A stretch of DNA of 64,000 nucleotides from Hetaerina americana. Its lineage: Eukaryota > Arthropoda > Insecta > Odonata > Calopterygidae. How positions within the stretch are numbered: the stretch's first letter is position 1; every line of letters starts with the position of its first letter. Both the position numbers and the translations under genes were made by a program. Positions 23,447 to 34,089 of the stretch are shown here, piece after piece. The notes under the pieces were generated by a model. The model saw nothing but the letters and a program-made list of their open reading frames with translations, searched no databases and was not told the DNA's origin. The DNA lies in NCBI GenBank assembly GCA_022747635.1, contig JAKTNV010000004.1:23001969-23065968 (forward strand), written 5' to 3'.

Positions 23447-23614
23447 GTAAATGAATGAAGACTAACTTTGCAATTTCCACCCGGGTTTTTATTTTTCACG
23501 ACCATTGTTTCGATGTAATGCAACATCACCAGGTGAAAAACAGGTCAACATCACCATGGCTATAAAAAATCAAAAGCCCAGTGGAAATTGCAAAGTCAGT
23601 CTTTATTCATTTAC
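23447..23614 (-). mobile_element. Hairpin element with hammerhead-like core, possible Penelope-like fragment
   Basis: Two arms of about 50 bp are nearly complementary. The left arm starts GTAAATGAATGAAGACTAAC at 23447. The right arm ends at 23614, and its reverse complement starts GTAAATGAATAAAGACTGAC. Between them, on the minus strand (23540 to 23492), are TTTTTCAC, CTGGTGA, a small hairpin, GAAAC, AATG, GTC and GTGAAAAA. The outer 8-mers pair perfectly, as in helix I of a hammerhead ribozyme, and CTGANGA...GAAA...GTC is the known core. The core has one change (CTGGTGA) and two extra bases before GAAA, so activity is doubtful. Hammerhead motifs are known in Penelope-like elements; assignment here is inference. 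Confidence 0.5.
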
Positions 23615-24930
23615 TATAACACAATCAGTCTATAAAAGACGTTGGAATAAATAGGCATTAAACTCTATGCTGTTTGATTGTGGTTGCCAGAGGGAGTAAG
23701 TCGGCGTCAAATGATAATTTTCGTATATATCTAATTATTACCCTCACCTCTCTCGAGAGTAAACTTGTGAAAGGAAAGGTATAAAAAAACGGACGGAGAA
23801 GGTCGTGAGAGAGATAATCGTATTCATGGAAATGTCTTTTTGTACGACTATTAGTATCACAGATAGCAGGTTGGAAGCGAAGTTAAAGATTTGTTATGTG
23901 TCGTGCAAGGGGTAAGCTTATTTGAAGTAGAGGTTAAAACAACAAAAGCGATTATCTATTATTCAAATGAAGGATATGCACTTGATTTGATATGAAAAAA
24001 GCATTCACTCTCACACAGATACAACCAATCGAAGAGCTGGGGTACAGCAGGGTACTACATCTAGTGCACAAAACGCTGCACTTATGACCTGAATATGCTT
24101 TCTGGGCAGAAGGTGAACCTTTTGCCTAAAAGAACAATCTGGGCAAAGGGAGCCCGAAAGAAGAGTTAAATCCTTGGAAAAAAATGAACGCTACGAATGG
24201 CCACCTTTCGAATAATGTACCGCAAAAATTCCTGTTCCACACTATTTGATGAAGCCAAACAAGACTGTATACACAATTATTAATTGACACACGAATTAAA
24301 TATAATAATTTTTCAGAAATATTTCGTAAGCCCATGAGGATTTCAAGTTTGCTAACGGAGGCATCATCTTTTATTGCAAAATAAAAATCACGCGTATTCT
24401 CATGAAATAAAATTAGTTTCAGAGTATCTAAAATCTAAATATTTGATTTCACAGATATAAGAAAATTTTTCGAATTTCATTGCCTACGACGAACGGAAAC
24501 TACTATCTCTCAAAGATCGTCAAATTATACAATATGATCACATGGCTGTACATACAGTGAAGATTCATCAAGCACACTGAATCCCAATGATGGAAAAGTT
24601 GCATACGGGTACCCTTTGAAACATCTTTAATTCCTAGTTTGGTCCTTCTTATTTCATCCAACGTATTTATGGTCTTGTGAAGTCTTGTCTCAGAAATTAG
24701 AAAACATTCCTTATTAAAATTAAATAGAAGAATCTGAAAATCCTCAAGGATTTTTGAAAGAGCAAATCAATGGAAATGAGTTACACTCATTGCCAAGATT
24801 CTAGCATGCGGGCTTGTATAAAGGTTTCACAATGTGGTAACAGCCCACCGTAGGTATATTAGAATATTTTCAAATTATTTCCGTACAGTAATGACGAGCA
24901 TTCGTTAAAGCCACCGTAGTGAACTCCCAG
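23615..24930. other. AT-rich region, nothing identified
   Basis: No frame over 70 codons and no readable repeat or RNA gene. Confidence 0.5.
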
Positions 24931-24934
24931 GTCG

Positions 24935-25180
24935 TTTTGATTGGTGAGGTTAGAGCTCACTCAATACTACGCCCGACGGCGGGTAAAATCACAAATCCGG
25001 GTTGGTGTATCAGTCCCCTTCCCTATCCCGTTTATGATTTCCCAGGAACATATGGTATCCAAAAAATTACACAGCTTGGGTGAAGCTGAGGGTTCTCAAA
25101 ATTGTATCCAGAAATTGAACCCGGGCCATCCGGTCAATAGTTTAACTCTCTACACACTGGGCTGCCACGGTCTAACTTCG
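24935..25180 (-). mobile_element. tRNA-derived SINE relic
   Basis: On the minus strand, an A-box-like TGGCAGCCCAGTGTG (25167-25153) and a B-box-like GGGTTCAATTTC (25122-25111) lie at tRNA-like spacing, downstream of 'AGTTAGACCG'. The following body has no similarity I recognise. The 99-codon plus frame at 24941-25240 is incidental. The element ends are estimates and no target-site duplication was found. Confidence 0.6.
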
Positions 25181-25429
25181 CTGAAACTAATCCGTAAAAA
25201 TAAAGAAAAACTTCGATCACGATCCAACCATTCTTACTAGATTTTATGGGTCTCATTAAATCACATAATAATGTATTCTAGAATGTACGTATTTATGCCT
25301 TATTCATTTCTACGGAAACATCACCTATATGATAAATGCACCTTCCAGCTAATGGTATTCCCATCAGAAACAAAGTGGCACCTCATATTCATATTATTGA
25401 TACGTATTGAAAGCTTTCGCGTTCTCGAT

Positions 25430-25900
25430 TTTTCTTGCTTTCCCCTTCCCTCATCTCTCTATTTTCCCTCGTCCTCTCTCTGCATTTTCTTCCCCCGCCC
25501 AAGAGACCCACCACTTCGCCACACCGCAGCACTCCCCGATGTTCCCCTCCAGCCTTCCACATCACAAACCTCGCGTTTCCTTACCTCCCCCCCCCCATTA
25601 AACCCTCCCCCGTGAGTATGGTCCCAAAGCTTAGTAGTGTGCTAGCAAAGCGCGGGTCCGTTCCCTCAGCCGGCACACCCTCCCCGACCCCTTTTCGCTC
25701 CGCCCGCCCTCTCACGAGCTGATTAATACCATTACACACGGGAGCGTGCAAACACCACGGGGAGGATGGGTGGGTCGAGCAAAAGATGTTGGGAAGGGGG
25801 AAACAAAAGGTGGTCCCAGGAGAGGGGAGCCGAAGGGGATGGGAAAAAGCGAGGGTGGGAGAAAGAGTGGGAGGATGGCTAATGGATTGAATTAAATGTT
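25430..25900. repeat. Pyrimidine tract followed by purine/G-run tract
   Basis: From 25430 to 25620 the plus strand is C/T-rich, including a C10 run near 25588. From 25740 to 25880 it switches to A/G-rich with many G-runs (GGGG, GGGGG). The overlapping 64-114-codon frames follow from the composition. The G-run part could form G-quadruplexes, but that is untested. Confidence 0.6.
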
Positions 25901-26670
25901 TTCCTCTCGCCCAGTCGCAGCAGCCTCAGGCTCCACCCCTCTTTCCAACTGGATCCCTGTGCCTAAATATTTGCTTTCACCCATGGCAGTAGAGCCGGAC
26001 ACCGATAGAGCGGTTCAGCCCTTGCATAACATAACCGATCAGTGCGTACGCAGGGAGAAAATTGACCAGCACGTCTCTTCGGTGGCTAGACTACATACGA
26101 TCCTTTACTTTTCTTGTCTAAGGCCCAATTGGAATATTTGCCGAAAAAAGCGGAACATAATTATAAGTACTAAATATTTTTTCTCTCTGTGTCGTTTTGC
26201 GGGTGTTTTTCTATCAATATTTAATTTGTCATAATAATCGGTACGGTTTTGCTGATGTGCTGTTTAATTAATCACGTATGCCACTTTAGAAGAAGATGTG
26301 TGATTTAGACGCTGGGGAATGCAAATATTACGGAATTTAATACTTAAAACATAAGGTGAAAATTTACAAGATAGATAGAAAAATAAGACACAGAATAATA
26401 AAGTATAAAATCAACCGGAGTTTTTGTAAAGGTTAAAAATTACGTTTTTTTCTAATTTTATTAATTTTGAGTGAGCAAGTTGTAATTGTCAAAATTGTTT
26501 CATTAAAAGCAAAAATGATCAAGCAATTCATCAAGCAATGCAAGCAACAATTATGCCTAGCTAAGAAAAACTGGCGTAGCAATTCCACCTTTACCGTCAA
26601 CTGCTTTAAAATACAAAGTCATAGTTGCAAGATGAACTATTGTGTCAATAGTTATATTCAAATGGATATA
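25901..26670. other. Unassigned region before the deleted mariner
   Basis: A 112-codon frame at 25896-26234 has no recognised domain. The remainder is AT-rich. Confidence 0.45.
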
Positions 26671-27575
26671 CAGGGTCGCACCTAAAAGTGGTAGGACTGA
26701 TTTTTTTACAAGAATTTTATTGACGATATACTTATAGACTTAATAATCTTCAACGTATGCTCCTTGAGCCGCTACACACTTAGTATAACGTTGCTCCCAT
26801 CCCCGTACGCCCGCTGGAAATTTTCTTTGGGGATACCGTTGAAGACCCTCTTCGAAGCCTCTTGAACGGCCTTTAGCGAGTCAAAACGTCGTCCCTTGAG
26901 CTGTCTTTTCATCAGGGGGAAGAAGAAGAAGACCGGTGGCGCCAGATCGGGAGAATAGGGCGGGTGCGGCAACGTGGAAACGCCGTATTTGGCCAGGAGC
27001 TGTTGGTTGACACTCAGAATTTTCGGCACCATATTGGCGCACACCTTGCGCATGGCCAAATCCTGTGAAATAATGCGTTGGACGTTGGATGCAGACGGAC
27101 CCAACTGGTCTGCAATTTCTTCACTGGTTAAGCGTCGGTCTGTGTTCAGCAGTGACCTCACTCTGTCCACATTCGTGTCGGTTCTTGCCGTCGACGGCCG
27201 TCCGGAGCGATGGTCGTGTTCAACGAGCCCCCTTAAACAACTTTTGCCACTCAAATATTGTGGAACGGCTTAAGGCAGTGTCCCCATTAGCCTGCTTGAT
27301 CATATCGAGGGTCTCAGTTGCCGTCTTCCCGAGTTTCGCACAAAACTTCACGGAATAATGTTGCTCTAAATTCAGATTCATTTTGTTTTTCGACGCGGAC
27401 AAAAAACTTGCTTCACTAAAAACGGTGTCCTCACTCAACGACAGCCCACAGGTGACTGAGGTTGGTGTCGGTCTGTTGCTAAGAGCCCCCACACCTTACC
27501 CTGCCAAGCAGACCCCCTCCACCGCTCCGTTCGCGCCAGAGAAAATCAGTCCTACCACTTTTGGGTGCGACCCAG
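26671..27575 (-). mobile_element. Internally deleted, non-autonomous mariner element
   Basis: Inverted terminal repeats of about 32 bp with two mismatches start CAGGGTCGCACCTAAAAGTG at 26671 and, on the other strand, CTGGGTCGCACCCAAAAGTG at 27575. Each end is flanked by TA (26669-26670 and 27576-27577), the mariner target duplication. The 905-bp length is short of the usual roughly 1.3 kb. The transposase remnant on the minus strand lacks the stretch carrying the first two catalytic aspartates. Its terminal repeats differ from those of the mariner at 58903-60224, so it is a different lineage. Confidence 0.92.
26772..27381 (-). pseudogene. Mariner transposase pseudogene with internal deletion
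   Basis: The start chosen is ATG at 27381-27379 ('MNLNLEQHYSVKFCAKLGK'), which begins the N-terminal helix-turn-helix. 'IFEWQKLFKGAR' follows, then a frameshift near 27225, then 'HDHRSGRPST', the linker and second helix-turn-helix region, and 'MVPKILSVNQQ'. The sequence then jumps straight to 'LLAKYGVSTLPHPPYSPDLAP', skipping the DETW and HDN motifs. The third aspartate is also lost: '(A)PPVFFFFP' stands where APCDFFLFP is normal. The protein cannot catalyse transposition. It might retain DNA binding only if the frameshift were bypassed. Confidence 0.9.
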
Positions 27576-27712
27576 TATATACACGTATAAATCTCAAATA
27601 GTAATAACATTTTACTAATTTTACGTTAATTGCCTGTTTATAATGCATGTACTGATTATTTCTCATTTCAAAATGGAATCCAGTTTCATTACCTTTATGG
27701 TTTCAAATGTAA

Positions 27713-27716
<4 letters not shown>

Positions 27717-27776
<60 letters not shown>
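27717..27776. repeat. (AT)30 microsatellite
   Basis: Sixty bases of uninterrupted AT, directly before a short LINE fragment. Confidence 0.97.
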
Positions 27777-27779
<3 letters not shown>

Positions 27780-27979
27780 GGTAATCTACCGGTTAAGGTA
27801 GGTTTTTGGATGGACACAACTACCAAACAAACATTTTATTATTCCTAACAAAACACAAAATCCATCATCCTACTCTATATCAGGTCCCTCTTCATCTCTG
27901 AGTACTTTCTTCCTCCCTTCATCCCGTCCAACATCCCTATACTGTTCCTTCCCTTTCCTCTTTTGCCCAACATTCTACC

Positions 27980-27981
<2 letters not shown>
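27777..27981 (-). mobile_element. RTE-type LINE 3' end lying between two (AT)n arrays
   Basis: Its reverse complement shares with the RTE relic at 38720-39441 the strings 'GGAATGAAGGGAGGA'-like, 'GAGTAGGATG(T/A)TGG' and the terminal 'TAGTTGTGTCCATCCAAAA'. It is only about 205 bp, as expected of a heavily 5'-truncated insertion. It is bounded on the left by (AT)30 and on the right by (AT)25, so it either landed inside an AT microsatellite or carries AT repeats generated at its ends. Confidence 0.8.

Positions 27982-28031
<50 letters not shown>
27982..28031. repeat. (AT)25 microsatellite
   Basis: Fifty bases of AT, ending 46 bp before the left edge of the large repeated block (28078). Confidence 0.97.
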
Positions 28032-28033
<2 letters not shown>

Positions 28034-28078
28034 ATCATAATCACATCATATTCTTTGCATTATGGAACTAAGACCGTG

Positions 28079-31000
28079 AACAATGGTCCAATGAATTTCA
28101 ATTTTCGGGTTGACCAAACCGTGATAGTGATTGTGAGCATAGCAGAAACTAGTGAAATATTTGAGTGGAAATGGATTCCCAGAAAGATAGATTACCTGAA
28201 AAGTAACACATTTTGGATGGAGCTGAGAGCACCCAGATGCGTAAATGGGATCGAACTACGGTCCAATTTTAGTTCAAAACCTTTTCGATGGCATAGTGAT
28301 TGCGACTAATTTGCCTATACAAACCGCATCTTTAAAAACAGTAAAAAAAATTCACTTTATGTTTGATGTTTTGTAGAATATCTTTAACTTGGCGTTTGCC
28401 AGGAGCTACCATCATTTAGGCCACATTTCGTCGAATTGCCACGTAATGACGACTGAAACCAACACAAAGAAAATTGACGACATTTGCATCATCCCAGGCA
28501 AGAATAGAATGCCAGCTAGACATAGTAAAACATCAGCTAACGGAAAGATAAATAAATGGCATCTAATACTTCTAATTATTCCAAAAATAGAGCGGCCGAA
28601 CGTAAAAATAAATCCATAGCTCATTGAATTTATTCTCATCTTATATGTCGCCTTCCGTTTTATTTTTTTAATGCACCAAACCCGCTCAGATCTCATCCTT
28701 CGCCATTTCCATTTCTCTGTTTGAGTCGGGAAGCACTCAGAACATGGAGGAAGCAACGGAGAATGGTGGATAAGAGAACTAATACGTCATTCACAACCAT
28801 CCGTGCAACTTAGAAATCAGGCAGTGTCACAAGTCTCCACTCTACTTCCTTCACTGAATCTTCCAATATTTTCTATTAGGAAAGTATGCAAAGCAGAAAT
28901 AAAATCCCATCACTGAATGAATCTTCCTTCCAAGAATCACAAATATATCAAATCATAACCGCACTCGATACGTGTTATTGGGAAAAAAATACTTTCACCC
29001 CGCTGGATATTCTTGATACTGGCGAACGATTCCAGAACCGATTCTGTCCCATCCGCAGGTTGTCTTTGATCTTAACGTGATGAGGAAAGCTTCAGATTCA
29101 TTTTCGCATCAAAACATTGATTCAAAACTAAATATTCATGTCAGGAGCAGTGCTAGGTACCTACAAAAAAACATGGTAATAATTTGTTACTTGTAGTATA
29201 TACCTACACTAACTGGAAATAACTTCCATCACACATTGATACAATTTGCCTAAACGCTAGAAGACCGAACAGGACTATTTGTGCATTTTCATGTTTCAGT
29301 GTCCATAATTTGCGTAGTTTTTTCTCAAATGTAAACAGAACATTAACGAATTACAATGGTTTATTGATGACTTGTTGTTGTAACATTATCAACTCTTTTA
29401 ACAGCTTTATCAAAATTATGATTTTAACCGATAAAGACGGATATGATATTTCGTTCGCATAAAAGGTTTACAGATTATCACGACGCATTGATTTTTATTG
29501 CACCCTAATGTATACGTTCATTAATGATTTTAATAATGCTTTCTTTGAACAAAAACAAAAGAGTGCTAAGAGAGTGCGAAAATACGATAAAAAAATTACA
29601 AAAGAGTGCTAAAATTAAAAATGGACTATAACCAAGAAACATTCTACGCTCTCATTATTCTTTATAAGGTTTTTTGATTAAATAAGTAATAAAGTCCATA
29701 TATTTTTTCGCAAAGTTGTCGTTATACCACTTTTCTGTTAATAATAAAAATAACTTGAAAACAACCTTCCTGATTGTTCTAGCGACGAAAAGTATCAAGG
29801 AAACACAGGCGCAGAGAGGAAATTGTTTATTTTCAAGGTCAAAACGAAGTTCTAAAATATTAAATTAAATTCACGCTCAAGCAACAAATAAGCAGTGTCT
29901 GTACATTGATTTTGATGAAACTTTGTTCTCCATCTTGGACAAGCAGCAACAGCGCCTCGAATCTTTTACACATTCTTTGCTTAGGAGTCAGTTGCATTTT
30001 GGCAATAGAGACGTCAGAAATGTAAGGAAAAAATTCACATCCTAAATAGGTGCCCCAATTCATAAATATGTGTTTCCTTAAATGTCCAAATAAAATTTTA
30101 ATGATCTAAAAATATGTAAAGGAAATTGTTTGTTGTTCCACGAAAACTGCAAAATAACATTAAAGAGAAATCGTAAAATCGCAGGTTGCTTTCCGCGGAA
30201 ACTTTTCATATCGGAAAACGTTTAAACAAAATACTTATAATATCTAGAAAAAATATTACGGCCCTAAATTTGCATTCTGTGACCCGTCCTGAGATCCTAT
30301 TTCGTATTCTGGGACCAGTACGAAAAGGAGTCGAAACCTCAGTTGTAATAATAATGATATTTAGTGGAAATTACAAGCATTTTTTCGCTTCCCTTCCTTT
30401 CCCTTTATGATTTTATTTAATAATTAGGGCGATCATATCTCAAGATCGACGTCTTTTGTCTATTATAGAGCTTGTATTGTACTGTGTTATCTTGGATTAC
30501 CAATCCGTCCAACACTTCCTCTATCCGCAATTTTCGCGCGATGTTCATTTTCTACGGCATTTTTTTCAACTGGAATATTCCTTCTCAGCTAAAGAATATA
30601 AACACAAGGAATTTCTGGTTCGGTTAAAAAAATTCACATAACATAATTTGCGAATCTAAGTGAAAAATTATCTCTCAAGACTCAAATATTTAGTTGTTAA
30701 TATTTCGGCTTTTATCTTATCCTTAGTCTAGTAAAACTGACATATTATTCATATGAATTCATTAAAAAGATATCTGATAGTTGGAATTAAAAACTCACAA
30801 TTAAATGACCCAAATATTTATTCTCAGAGACCTGCTAAAAGATACCACACTTATTGTTAATTTTTTAATTGCAAGTTGCTTATTTTTTTAATTAATGGTT
30901 GCCAGATTATATCACTGATGAGATTAAGACATGACTACTTCAGCAATTGAGCAAATTAAGATTTTTTTTAGAGGGTTAAATTATTCGCAAGGAGTTATTT

Positions 31001-33560
31001 CACATGTTCTCATGATAAACGTTATGTGACATAATAATGTCGCAAGATTTTTGCACCTTTGTACTCAGAGCTTGATGACTCATAGGCGTGAAATCCTGGT
31101 CTCCATATATTACCATATGTTTAAGATGTTGCCTTTACTGATCAGTCTTGCTAAAAATAATTTTTAATTTATTCATTTAAGGAAAGGAGACTCAAACATT
31201 GTGCGGGGAAAACTTGGGGCAACTTAATGGAAAACGAATGAGGCCAGCCCACGTAGATGTTAGCATTGGATACAAAGTGCATGAGGATAATCGGAAAGTA
31301 GATAAGGCGAGGAATAGTTGGTAGCGAAAAGGAAGAAGTAGAAAGATTATCATGGAGTAGAAACCGAGCCTGGTAGTTTGACCGGGTAACGCATCGACTA
31401 AATTTCCCAAGACCTTAAGACCGAAGGGCAACATGCCCATGGGCAACTATTTCACAGATCCAGCTATGAGGAAAGAGTTTAAACAACAATCTTCCTTGAG
31501 TCAATATTGCCATTAACGTACATATAACGGAAGGATAATTCTGCAGAATGTTAGGAATATATAAATAAAATTAAGAAGGTGATGGATATCTTATGAATAC
31601 ACTACCAAAAACCGTACGTTTTAACAAGCGATCTCAGATCGGTTCGGTCAAGTCAGATGGAATTTGCAAACTAAACGAACTTTCAGATCAGTTTGAAAGC
31701 GAGCCGAGTAAGCCAGCTTTGACAGGAGCCAATCTAAAATTTCACATCTGCCTGGACGGAGCACTCTGAGTGATAAACGAAGCGATGTGAAGGTGGCGAC
31801 CTTCGTTTCTTATTTATCAGCGGACGGAAACAAAAGGAATCGTAATAACGTGTGGTGTGTGGGGTTCGTCACTTAAAAGTTGGCATTACTGAATATAGCA
31901 ACAGGCAATACTTGTGGTAGTTAATCAACAATGATACCATTATTAATATAAATTGCATGCAGGCCAAAACAAATCTTGATGACTATGGGGGGGGGGGGGT
32001 AGCGCACCGAGCCGTTAGGTAAATATCGATGTGTCAAATACATGCCGATAAATTTATCGGGCTAGTCAACTCAGTACTCAATCTAACATTGAATGGATTT
32101 GATCTGAGATCTCTTGGTAAAGGTAACGATGGTCCAATGTGATATGAGAGTATGGAAAAGATTGAGGTCATAGTACGAACGAGGAAATCAACAGAAAGAA
32201 TAATTAAGTTTGGTTGACTTTTTCTCATGCGTGCCGAATGTCTGGTTTGCATCTCACGTTGTAGCAAACAATACATAACAAACTGAATGTCAACATTAGG
32301 ATGACGAATTTTTTTATATTTATTCCATTTAAGAAAGCAAAAAGAGAATATTTTTAATACCTTGTATTTCCAAAATGTAAATATCTGTTCATTATTATAA
32401 ATTTCATTTAGCCCCTATTATTGCGATATTTCAGTATCCCATTTCTTCCATTTTGAACGTTATTCACTCGTTAGAGTTAACCTTTACTCTAACAACGCCC
32501 CCAACAACCGTGTGATTTCAATCCTAGTGGTATGGATGTAGCTATTAATAAAAATGATTTCGATGAGGATCAAAATATTTATTTGCTATAATACGTATGA
32601 TCTCCGCTCATCCTGTTCCTTTTCATTTCAGTTTGAGGAAATGTGAGCATTTCAATTAAAATTCATATAATTTTCGTTTACCCAGATTTTGATATTTTCT
32701 GTTGATTCAGGGTAATTTTATCTTAATCGATTTTCACTTTGAGGAAACCCTTTGGTGCTCTTAATATAAATAATTTTATTATTTTCATTTTTAAATTCGG
32801 AAAATAGGTTTTTTTACTCAATCTCCTTCAAATAAACGTTAACGGGCAGCTCATTTTTTTATAATTAATAATTTTCTTTATATGTGAGATTTCCACAAGC
32901 GGTATACATGTTGATGAATGCCTTTCCTTTTTTTTTAAATAAGTTAGCTACCATTCCAGGAAACAGGAAACACACAAGGAAGCCAAAACAAGTCACCCCT
33001 TAATAATTTTCTATTCATCAGGAGTTATAAATCCGGAGACTGGTTTGCAGTTGCTTTCCAACTAGTTCTTCCCGCCTAGATGCTTCGTTTCTTTTTCAAT
33101 CATGTAATGAAAACCCATTCTTTTTTAGGCTTGGTCTCTAAAGGGCTTCCCAATAGCCTACGATTATCCCAATGACAGTGACTTTTGGTCAGAATGTTTC
33201 AAAATCTTCTACCACTCTTCCTATGTTTATTTCCATAATGATTCGTTGCTCTTGTTTATATGATTCTTAGTAGTAATTTACTGAAACGCAAGTTTTAATC
33301 CTTTTAAGACTAGTTCAATATATAATCAATTTACTGCGGTACCTAATACTGCACACTACCGTGATTCCCAAAACTTCTTTTATATATTCCTTCGTCTTCC
33401 TTCATAACGAACAGATATTGAACTTAAAGTCCTTAGTTAATTCAAATTTTCCCTAGCAGCAAAACGGAATGGTTTTAGCTAGTTACATTGCCATTTTCCC
33501 AATATGCTGTACAAATAGTGTGACGAATGTCATTTATCTCATTTGCCATAACTGCATTTC
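28079..33560. other. Unassigned region in copy 1
   Basis: No known family. The 114-codon minus frame at 28412-28756 ends with two hydrophobic stretches but has no conserved motif. Other frames (28886, 29860, 30186, 31192, 32034) are under 85 codons. A G13 run lies at 31987-31999 and a 16-bp palindrome CCGATAAATTTATCGG at 32045-32060. The same content recurs 15,633 bases later. Confidence 0.5.
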
Positions 33561-33566
33561 CACTGA

Positions 33567-33917
33567 AATACGGGTACTTCCGCTTACGATCTGGCCCGTA
33601 CCTGCACGCAAGTGCACGCCTTCCCGGGCGAAATCTACCATCTCCGTGTCAACGTCAAGCGGGGCAGTGTCGCCCAGTTGTGTCTCGCCCCGGCAAGGGT
33701 CGCGTACTCCTCGCGTCGTTACGAAAGATACACGTCCCCGCACGCTGGGTCAATACTCATCAATCCACCGGGGATTGCCCGCGCCCGTATGGCTGATACG
33801 TTCTATCCGAGACTCATGCAAAAAGCTATTACGGTCGGAAAAATAACGACGCGTCAAATTGTGGAACTAGGTCAAAACCAGCAACGCCTGCACGATAACC
33901 ACTGCGTGCCTGAATAA
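33567..33917 (+). other. GC-rich open frame of unknown nature
   Basis: After a TGA at 33564-33566 the frame stays open for 116 codons to a TAA at 33915-33917. It has no ATG at the left. The first in-frame ATG falls late, at 'MADTFYPRLMQK', so as a host protein it would need an upstream exon. The first two thirds favour C or G at the third codon position, unlike the AT-rich surroundings, and the translation is not low-complexity. The opposite strand is also open for 69 codons (33743-33534). I recognise no domain. It may be an exon, an unrecognised mobile-element fragment or transferred DNA. Its twin is at 49200-49550. Confidence 0.4.
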
Positions 33918-34089
33918 AAATTCTTTGAAGAGCTCTGAAAATATTTCGCAATTAACCCAAAGGTGTCGGGACTTCTACCGATTATGAGAGTGATATTTCA
34001 AGGACATTGTAGCATAGGAATAATAAATGACGGCAAATAGTATTTTAATTAATATCTAATCTCCTTTCCCAGTCTAATTTGCAATCATA

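Noticed and set aside
28412..28756. 114-codon minus frame with two hydrophobic segments
   Set aside because: Hydrophobic stretches are common in chance frames of AT-rich DNA. No motif or splice context was found.
31765..31815. Imperfect inverted repeat GATAAACGAAG...CTTCGTTTCTTATTTATC
   Set aside because: Short and imperfect, with no terminal-repeat or RNA context. Compatible with chance.
32045..32060. 16-bp perfect palindrome CCGATAAATTTATCGG
   Set aside because: One isolated palindrome in AT-rich DNA gives no evidence of a binding site or element end.
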